Below are positions 35,541-42,897 of a stretch of DNA of 64,000 nt, piece after piece. The position numbers and the translations under genes were made by a program. Position 1 is the first letter of the stretch. Each line of letters begins with the position of its first letter. The DNA is from Dactylosporangium sp040689395 (GTDB lineage: Bacteria > Actinomycetota > Actinomycetes > Mycobacteriales > Micromonosporaceae): the NCBI RefSeq assembly GCF_040689395.1, contig NZ_JBFAZX010000003.1:186001-250000 (forward strand). The letters are read 5' to 3'. The notes under the pieces are model-generated. The model was not told where the DNA came from and did not search any database. It saw only the letters and a list, made by a program, of their open reading frames with translations.

Positions 35541-37475
35541 ATGAGTGACCAGGACCGCCAGGGGAGCGTCCCGCAGCACGCTGACACACCCGGCTCCGCG
35601 CAGCCGCCGTTGCCGTCACCGTCGGCCACGGTGGAGCCCTCGCCGCCGGCCCCGTCCTGGCCGCCGCCGTCTTCCGCTGCCGAGACGCCGTCTTCCGTTC
35701 CCGCGGCGCCGTCTTCCGCCCCTGCCGCGCCGTCTTTCGTCCCGCCGTCTTCCGCGGCGCCGGCTTCCGCTTCTTCCGCGCCATTTTCCGCGCCGCCTTC
35801 CTCCGCTCCCGCGCCGTCTTCTTCCGCTCCCGCGCCGTCTTCTTCCGCTCCCGCGGCGCCGTATTCCGCCCTGCCGTCTTCCGTCCCTGCCGCGCCGTCT
35901 TTCGTCGCGCCGACTTCGGCTCCCGCGGTGCCGTCTCCCGCTCCGCCGGTCGTGAGCGCCCCGGCCGGGTCTCCCGCGTCCCCGGTCTCCCCGGCCGCGC
36001 TCTTTCCAGCCTCTGGTGCGCCGGCCGCGTACGCTCCGGCCTCGGGTGCACCGAATCACTACGCTCCGGCCTCGGATGCGCCGAATCACCACATTCCCGC
36101 CTCGGGCGCGCCGGGTTCGCACGTTCCCGCCTCGGGCGCGCCGGGTCTGCACGTGCCCGCCTCGGGCGCGCCGGCCGCCGGGTCGCCGTGGGGCCGGCCG
36201 GGGAGCAACGGGTATCCGCACGTGCCGGCCTCCGGTGAGAACGCGCCGACGCAGCCGCTCGGCACGCTCGGCGCCGTTGCCGCCACGACCGCGCCCTTCG
36301 CCACACCGCCGTTCCCACCCACCGGATATATCGGAAATACCGGCTATGGGCAGCCGTATGGGCACGGCGCGCCGCCCGGATTCCCGCCGCTCGGCTACCC
36401 GGGGCAGCCCGGGTATGGGCAGCCTGGGTACGGGCAGCAAGCCCCGCCGCCGGGGCGCGGCGGACGGATCGCCGCGATCGCCGTGTGCGCGCTCGTGCTC
36501 GCCGTCGGCTCGGCGCTCGGCGGCGGCCTGGTCGCCACCCAGCTCGCCGGCGACAAGTCGGCCACCGCGCCGAGCGTCGTCACCCGCGACGCGGCGCCCA
36601 ACCTCGACCGCTCCTCGGTGGGCGGGGTCGCCGAGGCGGTGCTGCCCAGTGTCGTGGACATTAGATCCGGTGACGGTGAGGGCTCCGGCGTGATCATGAC
36701 CGCGGACGGTCAGATCATCACGAACAACCATGTCGTACAGGGCGCCCAGCAGCTCACCGTGACGTTCAGCAACGGCAAGACGGCACCCGCGTCGGTCGTG
36801 GGTACCGACCCGTCCGGCGACATCGCGGTCATCAAGGCCCAGGGCGTCTCCGGCCTCACCCCGGCGAAGTTCGGCGACAGCGACGCGCTGCGCGTCGGTG
36901 ACACCGTCCTGGCCGTCGGCAGCCCGCTGGGCCTGCAGGGCTCGGTCACGGCGGGCATCGTCAGCGCCCTGCACCGTACGATCTCGGGCGAGCAGGGTGG
37001 CAAGACGATCGCCGACGCGATCCAGACCGACGCCGCGATCAACCCGGGCAACTCCGGCGGCGCGCTGGTCAACCTCAAGGGCGAGGTCGTCGGCATCAAC
37101 ACCGCGATCGCCACCGCGGGGCAGAACAACAACGGCAACATCGGCGTCGGGTTCGCCATCTCCGCCAACCGTGCCCGTGCCGCCGCCGACCAGCTGGCCA
37201 AGGGTGGCAAGGTCAGCCACCCGTACCTCGGGGTGCAGCTCACCGACGCCAACGGCGGCGCGCTCATCGGCGGCGTGGTCACGGGCGGCCCGGCCGACAA
37301 GGCGGGCCTGAAGACCGGCGACACGGTGACCAAGTTCGGCACGGCGACCGTCACCGACGCGACCTCGCTCATCAACGCCGTACAGGCGGCGAAGGCCGGC
37401 GACCGCGTGCCGGTGACGGTCGGCCGCAACGGCAGCGAGCAGACCGTGACCGTGACCCTCGGCGAGTCGCCGTAA
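35541..37475 (+). CDS. Membrane-anchored HtrA-type serine protease with PDZ domain
   Basis: A 644-aa protein. The first ~300 residues are low-complexity Pro/Ala/Ser, including repeats of the form VPASGAPG and GYGQPGYGQ, and should be cytoplasmic. A single membrane helix lies at residues ~308-332. The extracellular S1C protease domain has the catalytic triad at His397 (TNNHVV), Asp427 (SGDIAV) and Ser505 (GNSGGAL). A C-terminal PDZ domain (HPYLGVQLT, residues ~560-640) follows. It belongs to the envelope-quality-control DegP/PepD-like class. ATG 35541 starts the Pro-rich tail without a clear Shine-Dalgarno. Confidence 0.93.
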   Translation: MSDQDRQGSVPQHADTPGSAQPPLPSPSATVEPSPPAPSWPPPSSAAETPSSVPAAPSSAPAAPSFVPPSSAAPASASSAPFSAPPSSAPAPSSSAPAPSSSAPAAPYSALPSSVPAAPSFVAPTSAPAVPSPAPPVVSAPAGSPASPVSPAALFPASGAPAAYAPASGAPNHYAPASDAPNHHIPASGAPGSHVPASGAPGLHVPASGAPAAGSPWGRPGSNGYPHVPASGENAPTQPLGTLGAVAATTAPFATPPFPPTGYIGNTGYGQPYGHGAPPGFPPLGYPGQPGYGQPGYGQQAPPPGRGGRIAAIAVCALVLAVGSALGGGLVATQLAGDKSATAPSVVTRDAAPNLDRSSVGGVAEAVLPSVVDIRSGDGEGSGVIMTADGQIITNNHVVQGAQQLTVTFSNGKTAPASVVGTDPSGDIAVIKAQGVSGLTPAKFGDSDALRVGDTVLAVGSPLGLQGSVTAGIVSALHRTISGEQGGKTIADAIQTDAAINPGNSGGALVNLKGEVVGINTAIATAGQNNNGNIGVGFAISANRARAAADQLAKGGKVSHPYLGVQLTDANGGALIGGVVTGGPADKAGLKTGDTVTKFGTATVTDATSLINAVQAAKAGDRVPVTVGRNGSEQTVTVTLGESP

Positions 37476-37494
37476 GGCTTCCTTCCCTTTCGCC

Positions 37495-37530
37495 GCAGCG
37501 GCCCGCGTTCGCCACGACGCGGGCCGCTGC
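37495..37530. terminator. Bidirectional terminator between convergent htrA-like and glycosidase-like genes
   Basis: A perfect 14-bp stem (GCAGCGGCCCGCGT with its complement ACGCGGGCCGCTGC) closes an 8-nt loop. It is placed 20 nt after the protease stop and 7 nt before the end of the convergent gene, so it can serve both transcripts. Confidence 0.8.
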
Positions 37531-37536
37531 GTGTGC

Positions 37537-38457
37537 TCAGCGCTGCAGCTGCGCCACGAGGTCCCGGAACACGCCGAACGCGGGCTTGGGCGTGTAGTCC
37601 GAGCGGACCAGCCCGAACTGCGACATCAGGCTGTCGTTGCCGCTGTCGGCGTCGCGCAGCGCGAAGTGCTCGTAGGCGGCGACGTTGAGCTCGGCGGCGT
37701 TCGCGGCGACGGCCCGCACAACCTGCCCGACGACCTCTGCCTGCCGCTCGTACGTGCGCCCGGCGCCCGTCGCCCAGCCGTTCTCGGTCACGTGGATCGG
37801 GGTGCTTGAGGGCACGCCGGCCGCGGCCAGGGACCGCTCCCGGAAGACTCGCAGCACGCCCTCGACCGCGACCGGGAAGTCGGTCACCGGGCGGAACACG
37901 CCGGGAAAGAAGTCCAGCCCGGCGTAGTCGATGACGGGGCCGATCTCCCGCAGCGACGCCCAGAAGTCCTGCTCCGGGTCGAAGACCGGCGTCGAGTTGC
38001 ACCCGATGCGCACGTCCAGGCCGAGCCGGTCGGCCTCGGCGCGGGCGGCCAGCACGCCCTCGACGATCGCCCGCCGTACCGCCGGGAAACCACCGTCGCC
38101 GCCCGGCCCGTCGTGGTTGGCCTCCTCGCCGACCTGCAGCGTGGCTAGGCACTCCCCGTGCGTGCGGAGCAGGCCGCGCAGGTGCTCCAGCCACCCGCTC
38201 AGGTCGTCGCCGGGCTCGCGGAAGCAGGCGACCAGGTCGAGCCGCCGGCCGCGGACGGCGTACTGCCACGGCGCTGGCGCCGCCTCCATGTGCCCGCCGA
38301 GCGCGTCGCTGTAGTGCACGTAGCCGCGTACGAGGGCGGGGGAGAGCTCGTCGAGCAGCTCGCTCGTCCGCCCTGCGTCCTCCGGCGGGCCGGCCGTGAT
38401 GTCGCCGTCGGGGTCGGCGCCGAGCCCGCCCGCGTAGATGCCGAATTCCAGAGTCAT
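37537..38457 (-). CDS. TIM-barrel glycoside-hydrolase-like protein
   Basis: A 306-aa protein without a signal peptide. Two acidic motifs at strand ends resemble clan GH-A catalytic residues: LQVGEEANHDG (acid/base candidate) and IHVTENGWATG (nucleophile candidate, about residue 240). YAGLDFFPGVF between them fits a barrel strand. No exact family could be named, and the substrate is unknown. It is divergent from a TetR regulator with a clear palindrome between them, so it is probably that regulator's target. Confidence 0.6.
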   Translation of the reverse strand: MTLEFGIYAGGLGADPDGDITAGPPEDAGRTSELLDELSPALVRGYVHYSDALGGHMEAAPAPWQYAVRGRRLDLVACFREPGDDLSGWLEHLRGLLRTHGECLATLQVGEEANHDGPGGDGGFPAVRRAIVEGVLAARAEADRLGLDVRIGCNSTPVFDPEQDFWASLREIGPVIDYAGLDFFPGVFRPVTDFPVAVEGVLRVFRERSLAAAGVPSSTPIHVTENGWATGAGRTYERQAEVVGQVVRAVAANAAELNVAAYEHFALRDADSGNDSLMSQFGLVRSDYTPKPAFGVFRDLVAQLQR

Positions 38458-38471
38458 GCGGCGACGGTACG

Positions 38472-38498
38472 ACAAACTTGGTGTCACGCCAAATTTGT
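38472..38498. promoter_or_regulatory. TetR-type operator palindrome
   Basis: The 61-bp space between the divergent glycosidase-like and TetR genes holds an imperfect palindrome. It has outer arms ACAAA/TTTGT and inner arms TTGG/CCAA, symmetric around position 38485. Its size and position are as expected for a TetR dimer site controlling both promoters. Confidence 0.75.
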
Positions 38499-38519
38499 GT
38501 TGACGCTAGAATTCTCCGC

Positions 38520-39113
38520 ATGGCGCTTCGGGCGGAGAAGAAGGCGGCGACGCGGACGGCGATCGCCGACGCGGCGACGGGCCTGTTCATGGAGCGCGGG
38601 TTCGACCGCGTCACCGTGGCGGAGGTGGCCGAGGCGGCCCGCGTGTCGGTGAACACCGCCTTCAACTACTTCCCGACGAAGGAGGACCTGTTCTTCGATC
38701 GCCAGGACGAGGTCGTCGCCCGACTGGCCGACGCCGTGCGGGGCGCCCCCGACCCGGCCGCCGCCGCGCGCGCCCTGTTCCTCGGCGAGCTTGACCGGGA
38801 CGAACCGACGCTCGGCCTGCACCCCGACGCGCCGAGGTTCTGGAAGGTCGTCGACGACAGCCCGGCGTTGCAGGCCCGGCTGCGCCTGCTGGGCGAGGCC
38901 GCCGAGCGGGCCGTTGCCGTGGCCCTGATGGAGTCCGGCCGCCCCGAGCCGGACGCGTGGTGGGCCGCCGCGATCCTGACCGGCGTCGACCGCGCCCTGC
39001 ACGCCCACATCCGGCGGCTGATGCTCGCGGGGGAGGAGCCGGCTGCCGCCCGGGCCGCGATTCGCGCCATGGCCGAGCGCGCGTTCGCCGCCGCCGCCGG
39101 CGCCGTGTTGTGA
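38520..39113 (+). CDS. TetR-family transcriptional regulator
   Basis: A 197-aa protein. The N-terminal HTH is complete (FDRVTVAEVAEAARVSVNTA followed by FNYFPTKEDLF, residues ~27-57). The ligand domain is Ala-rich and helical. ATG 38520 (MALRAEKKAATR) is the natural start, because the longer frame would run through the operator. The stop codon lies in the first copy of a ~63-bp duplicated sequence derived from the end of the next gene. Confidence 0.9.
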   Translation: MALRAEKKAATRTAIADAATGLFMERGFDRVTVAEVAEAARVSVNTAFNYFPTKEDLFFDRQDEVVARLADAVRGAPDPAAAARALFLGELDRDEPTLGLHPDAPRFWKVVDDSPALQARLRLLGEAAERAVAVALMESGRPEPDAWWAAAILTGVDRALHAHIRRLMLAGEEPAAARAAIRAMAERAFAAAAGAVL

Positions 39114-39244
39114 CCGTTTTCAGTGCTCGGTGGTCCGCGTCAGCCGTGCGACGGTTTGGCCCGCGCGGTCCGTGCCCTGTCGTGACGGTTTTCAGTGCTC
39201 GGCGGTCCGCATCAGCGCTGCGACGGTCTGGCCCGCGCCGTCCG
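39110..39244. repeat. Tandem duplication of the WS/DGAT gene tail
   Basis: The sequence 39110-39172 is repeated at 39182-39244 with about eight mismatches, a period of 72 bp. The second copy is the true 3' end of the minus-strand WS/DGAT gene plus ~10 nt of downstream sequence. The first copy is a displaced duplicate that also contains the TetR stop codon. Confidence 0.85.
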
Positions 39245-40790
39245 CGAACGCCCGCAGGTCGATGCCCGGGCCGGTGTCGACGGTCAGGCTGAGCGTGCCG
39301 TCGTAGGACAGGACCGCCACCGCGACCGGGACCCCGGCGGTGATGGGCGCGATCGGAAACACGGTGTGCAGCCGCGCGCCGCACAGCCAGTGCGCGTTCG
39401 TGGGGCCGGGCACGTTGGTGAGGTACAGGTTGATTCGGCGGCCGACGTATCGCCGCAGCCAGACAGCGCCCAGGCGCACCAGGAGCGGCGGCACCAGCGG
39501 TGACTGCGCCGGGCCGCCGTAGCCGCGATCACGGCCGGCCTTGGCGGCGCGGCTGTCCCGGCCGATCCGCCGCAGTGCCGCCGCCGGGTCTGGCTCATCG
39601 ACGGGGAGGCCGAGCACGAACGGCAGCGTGCCGCCGGCGTTGCGGTTGCCGGCCGGCGCCGCGACCGGGACGGAGACCCGCAGCGTCAGGCCCGCCACCG
39701 GCACGCCCCGTGCCAGGAGCAGGCCGCGCATGCCGCCGGCGACGGCGGCGAGCATGACGTCGTTGACGGTGACGCCGTACTCGCGGGCGGCCCGCCGGAC
39801 GCCGTCGAGGCGCCAGCACAGCCCAGCCGCCCGCCGTTCGGCGCCGTCCGGCGACGGCAGTCCCAGGTCGGGTGCGGTCACGGCGAGCGCATCGCGGGCG
39901 ACCCGCAGCTCCCGGCGCAGCCCATCTGTCTCGCGGGGCCCGCCTGTCTCGCGCGGCCCGTGGGCACTGCGTGGCCCGTTGGTCTCGTGGGGGGCGTCTG
40001 TCTCGTGCGGCGTGGTGGTCTTGTGCGGCCTGGGGGCACTGCGTGGCCCGTCGGTCTCGTGGGGGGCGTCTGTCTCGTGCGGCGTGGTGGTCTCGTGCGG
40101 CGCGGTGGGCCCGCGCCGCGCGGTTAGCGGCTGCGGGCGGGCCGGGCGGCGGGTCGCCGTGCGAAGGCGCCGGGTCAGCGCGCGGAGGCGATCGGCGGCG
40201 GCGTCGCGGGCCAGCGTCCAGCCGGTTGGCGGCGGCGCGGGCGTCCAGCCGGTTGGCGCGGGTGCCGCGTCCGGCGCGGTGTCCAGCAGCGCGCCGGCCA
40301 GCGCAACGGCGGTGAGGCCGTCGGCGAGGACGTGGTGCATGACCAGGAGCAGGCCGACCTGCCCGGAGCCCAGCCCGGCGACGAGGGTCATCCGCCACGG
40401 CGGGCGGCCGTCCGGCAGCGGCGCGGCGGCGCGGGTCGCGGCCCAGGTAAGTAGCGCGTCCACACCGAAGCCGGGCAGGTCGGCTGCGTCCACGTGGCGG
40501 GCGACGTCGAAGGCGCCGTCGTCGGCCCACACCGGGAGCCCCTGGCCCGGGCGGGTGCGCCGGATCCGCCGCCGCAGCGCGGGTGCGCGGTCGAGCCGGT
40601 CGGCAACCGCCGAACGCACGGCCGCCAGCCGAAGGGCGCCGGCCTCGTCCACGAGCGTCGGGGCGGGGGACAGCAGGCCGAGCATCGCGATGTTCATCGG
40701 CGTCGCCGGGGTCTGCGCCCACAGCGTCATCAGCTCGCCGATGCTCAGCCGCTGCCAGCCCGGCGTGATCGTGTCGTAGTCCGCAGGCAC
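39192..40790 (-). CDS. Wax ester synthase/diacylglycerol acyltransferase (WS/DGAT)
   Basis: A 532-aa acyltransferase. The catalytic motif HHVLADG lies at residues ~153-159. The C-terminal DUF1298 domain has VNDVMLAAVAGGMRGLL, VPVAAPAGNRNAGG and NLYLTNVPGPTNAHWLCGA. It esterifies acyl-CoA with diacylglycerol or fatty alcohols for storage lipid. The linker between the two domains is expanded by 72-bp in-frame repeats, encoding TTPHETDAPHET-type units rich in His, Glu, Thr and Pro. The start is GTG 40790, which lies within the left edge of a duplicated block, so the true 5' end may have been affected by rearrangement. Confidence 0.9.
   Translation of the reverse strand: MPADYDTITPGWQRLSIGELMTLWAQTPATPMNIAMLGLLSPAPTLVDEAGALRLAAVRSAVADRLDRAPALRRRIRRTRPGQGLPVWADDGAFDVARHVDAADLPGFGVDALLTWAATRAAAPLPDGRPPWRMTLVAGLGSGQVGLLLVMHHVLADGLTAVALAGALLDTAPDAAPAPTGWTPAPPPTGWTLARDAAADRLRALTRRLRTATRRPARPQPLTARRGPTAPHETTTPHETDAPHETDGPRSAPRPHKTTTPHETDAPHETNGPRSAHGPRETGGPRETDGLRRELRVARDALAVTAPDLGLPSPDGAERRAAGLCWRLDGVRRAAREYGVTVNDVMLAAVAGGMRGLLLARGVPVAGLTLRVSVPVAAPAGNRNAGGTLPFVLGLPVDEPDPAAALRRIGRDSRAAKAGRDRGYGGPAQSPLVPPLLVRLGAVWLRRYVGRRINLYLTNVPGPTNAHWLCGARLHTVFPIAPITAGVPVAVAVLSYDGTLSLTVDTGPGIDLRAFADGAGQTVAALMRTAEH
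39962..40105. repeat. Two 72-bp in-frame minisatellite units inside the WS/DGAT gene
   Basis: Units 39962-40033 and 40034-40105 differ at only about four positions. Shorter related pieces flank them from 39927 and to 40115. Because 72 is divisible by three, the reading frame is kept and only the interdomain linker length changes. Confidence 0.85.
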
Positions 40791-40929
40791 GCATGCATCG
40801 TCCGCCGGGCGGCCGCGCGGGTGGCAGGGCCGCAGGACCGCGGGTGGGGGCCCGGACGGCCCTACCCGTGGTCACCCATGGTCGTGGTCGCGCTGCCACT
40901 GCCGGTAGGCGGCGACGGCGGTCGGCAGG
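40786..40929. repeat. Displaced copy of the SulP gene tail (left direct repeat)
   Basis: This 144-bp block matches 42610-42897 at both ends. The left end GGCACGCATGC-TCGTCCGCC is shared. The last ~45 bp, which encode the C-terminal AAYRQWQRD of the SulP protein on the minus strand, are identical. The right copy carries an expanded GGGTGGCAGGGCC minisatellite between these ends, while this copy has only about two units. Beyond CGGCAGG (40929) similarity stops abruptly. Confidence 0.85.
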
Positions 40930-41024
40930 TGACATACCGGTCAACGCCCCTCGGCGCCCCGTCGATGGCGGCCTGACGCCGCTCTGCGTCGCCCTGTCCG
41001 TGACCGCTGCGGTCTGCATTTTTG

Positions 41025-41040
41025 TCGTACCCCTGTTCTA
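41025..41040. promoter_or_regulatory. LexA/SOS-box-like site
   Basis: TCGTAC-CCCT-GTTCTA matches the actinobacterial LexA consensus TCGAAC-N4-GTTCGA at 10 of 12 defined positions. It lies 10 nt before an ATG that opens a coding-like frame. It is a single match found by eye and could be chance. Confidence 0.45.
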
Positions 41041-41050
41041 AAGTCTAGGC

Positions 41051-41875
41051 ATGGTTGAAGTGCTGGCAGCGGTCGATCAGACGGAGTGGCGCAACCGGCT
41101 GGACTCGATGCTGGACGAGCACCGCCGCCGCCACGCCCGCCGCGCCGCGATCAGGTCGGAGTTCGCCGAGGCGCGCCGCCGCGGCCTGGAGCAGCGCCAC
41201 GCGGAGCGACTGGCCCGCCTGGACCGCGAGGCCCGCAGCGCGGAGATCGCTGCCCACTGGGCTGAGCGCGACGCCCGCACGGCCGGCTCCCGCACTCTCA
41301 CCGCTCCACCCACGCCTCGCGCAGACACCGGTTCCACCACCGCTCGGACGTCGCCACCCACCGCTTCTGCCCCAGCTGCTGCGCCGGCGTCTCCGGCCCC
41401 TGCCGCTGCCCCCGTTGCCGACGCCGCTCCGGTGCCATTGCCCGTGTCACCTGCTTCGGTGGCCGCTTCTGCGTCTCCGGCCGCTTCTGCGTCTCCGGCC
41501 GCTTCTGCGTCTCCGGCCGCTTCTGCGTCTCCGGCCGCTTCTGCGTCTCCGGCCGGTGCTCCTGATTCCACTGCTGGTCCTGTTCCTGTGTCGTCGCCCG
41601 CTCCTTCTGTGGGCGCGGCGCCTCGGCGGACTTCCGGTCGTCGCGATGTCGGTTCTGCGCGCCACGGCCGGCGGTCTGAGCCGGTCGACCGGCGCGCCTG
41701 CCGATCCGCGACTGCTCCTGCTCCCGGGCCGACTCCTGTTCCAGCCGACGACGGTCGACGTCGCGCTCGACCCGCACCGGTGCGTCACACTGCTCGTCTC
41801 GATCGGTATCGCGGCGTCTGCCGTCGGGCCGCGCGCAGTGTGCCCGGTGGCTTTCCACGTGCTCGACCGCCGTGA
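41051..41875 (+). CDS. Small Arg/Ala/Glu-rich protein of unknown function, 3' end uncertain
   Basis: The frame from MVEVLAAVDQTEWRNRLDSM has strong high-GC third positions for about 83 codons and encodes a highly charged helical protein (RRRHARRAAIRSEFAEARRR, possible coiled coil). After about 41300 the same frame continues to 41875, but with low GC at third positions and SPA/ASA repeats from an 18-bp tandem repeat (41466-41556). The real gene therefore probably ends or is frameshifted near 41300, where the convergent frame on the other strand stops (41298). An SOS-box-like site precedes it. I do not recognise the family. Confidence 0.4.
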   Translation: MVEVLAAVDQTEWRNRLDSMLDEHRRRHARRAAIRSEFAEARRRGLEQRHAERLARLDREARSAEIAAHWAERDARTAGSRTLTAPPTPRADTGSTTARTSPPTASAPAAAPASPAPAAAPVADAAPVPLPVSPASVAASASPAASASPAASASPAASASPAASASPAGAPDSTAGPVPVSSPAPSVGAAPRRTSGRRDVGSARHGRRSEPVDRRACRSATAPAPGPTPVPADDGRRRARPAPVRHTARLDRYRGVCRRAARSVPGGFPRARPP

Positions 41876-41915
41876 CCGCCAGGATGACCCAGCCGAAACA
41901 CCCACAGACCCTCAT
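41298..41915 (-). CDS. Hypothetical Gln/Arg/Glu-rich protein with PETQKR repeats
   Basis: A frame of ~205 codons from ATG 41915 (MRVCGCFGWVILAVTAVEHV, a short hydrophobic start) with GC-rich third positions. The middle is hydrophilic and rich in Gln, Glu, Arg and Asp. It includes five to six RPETQK hexads encoded by the 18-bp tandem repeat, and the protein ends ERWWNRCLREAWVER. No Shine-Dalgarno is evident, and the frame remains open upstream to 42446. It overlaps the convergent + frame only if that one runs past 41300. It could be a small membrane or stress protein, or non-coding; no family is recognised. Confidence 0.35.
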   Translation of the reverse strand: MRVCGCFGWVILAVTAVEHVESHRAHCARPDGRRRDTDRDEQCDAPVRVERDVDRRRLEQESAREQEQSRIGRRAGRPAQTAGRGAQNRHRDDRKSAEAPRPQKERATTQEQDQQWNQEHRPETQKRPETQKRPETQKRPETQKRPETQKRPPKQVTRAMAPERRRQRGQRQGPETPAQQLGQKRWVATSERWWNRCLREAWVER

Positions 41916-42279
41916 GCCGCATGGGTCATTGCGGATCATCAGCGGCGAGTGACGCGCCGGCCACGCAGCCGAGAACGCGCCGCGTTCTGGCCGGGTGCCG
42001 CCCCCTGCGCCGGGTGCGCGGTGTGCGGCGCGTTCGCCCGAGCCTGTGGACCGGGTGCTGCGATGGCGTCGTGGAGGTTCTGCCGCTGGAAGAACGAGAC
42101 GAGCACGTGATTGCAGACCCCGGCGATGAGCGATCAGTTCCTCGATCAGGGTCAGTCCGGCATGGAGCACGGCCGCCGCGTGTGCGGGATGTCGACAAGC
42201 TCGCCGTCGTGCCGGTGCGGCTGAGCGGTCACCGAGACGTAGCCATGGGGCTGCGGCACGGCGGCGCAGCCGATGGCGG

Positions 42280-42450
42280 GATTCGGGTTCGGTCGCCCCG
42301 GTCGGCGTCGAGGCGTGGTGGTGCCGTGCACGATGTCTTGGCGGGTGGCCGTCCAGGCCGTCGACGCTGCGACGGATGCGGACGACCTGTTCGGCTTGGG
42401 AGACGTTGATTTCGGCGGCGTCGGCGGCCCGGATCTCGCGGATCACAAGT
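42280..42450 (-). pseudogene. ISAs1-family transposase remnant
   Basis: The minus strand reads IREIRAADAAEINVSQAEQV then VRIRRSVDGLDGHP, then TRQDIVHGTT after one frameshift and LDADRGD after another. The order and spacing of these pieces follow the conserved ISAs1 segment (AAQ-x-x-RIRR, GLDG, TR-x-x-IVHG-x-TSL-x-AD-R). The frame shifts, and the N- and C-terminal parts (including the HW-x-IEN motif) are missing, so it is dead. Sequence from 42100 to 42280 shows other broken frames that I cannot assign. Confidence 0.5.
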
Positions 42451-42609
42451 CATGGCCTGCGGTCATGACTGGACCGAGGCCGTCTGCCTGTCCGCCGAAA
42501 CGGTCTTCATCGCCGCCTCCTCGCCGCAGGTAACCGCAGAACGCATCGTCGAGACCGCCGAAGCTCAGCCGCGGTCAGTCCGGCGCGATCGTGGCGTGGT
42601 CTGGCCGCC

Positions 42610-42897
42610 GGCACGCATGCGTCGTCCGCCTGGCGGCTGTGCGGGTGGCAGGGCCGCGGGTGGCAGGGCCGCGGGTGGCAGGGCCGGTAGGACCGCGGGT
42701 GGCAGGGACCGCGCGTGACAGGGACCGCGGGTGACAGGGACTGCGGGTGACAGGGCCCGTAGGACTGCGGGTGACAGGGCCCGTAGGACTGCGGGTGGCA
42801 GGGCCTCGGGTGAGGGTCCCGGGCGGAGCCCTACTCGTGGTCACCCTGGTCTTGGTCGCGCTGCCACTGCCGGTAGGCGGCGACGGCGGTCGGCAGG
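42610..42897. repeat. Right direct repeat with expanded GGGTGGCAGGGCC minisatellite and native SulP tail
   Basis: The same left and right ends as the block at 40786-40929, but with about ten imperfect ~15-bp units (GGGTGGCAGGGCC, GGGTGACAGGGAC and CGTAGGACTGC variants) between 42645 and 42805. The right end is the functional 3' end of the SulP gene. Unit variants are interspersed, which suggests slippage after the block duplication. Confidence 0.85.
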
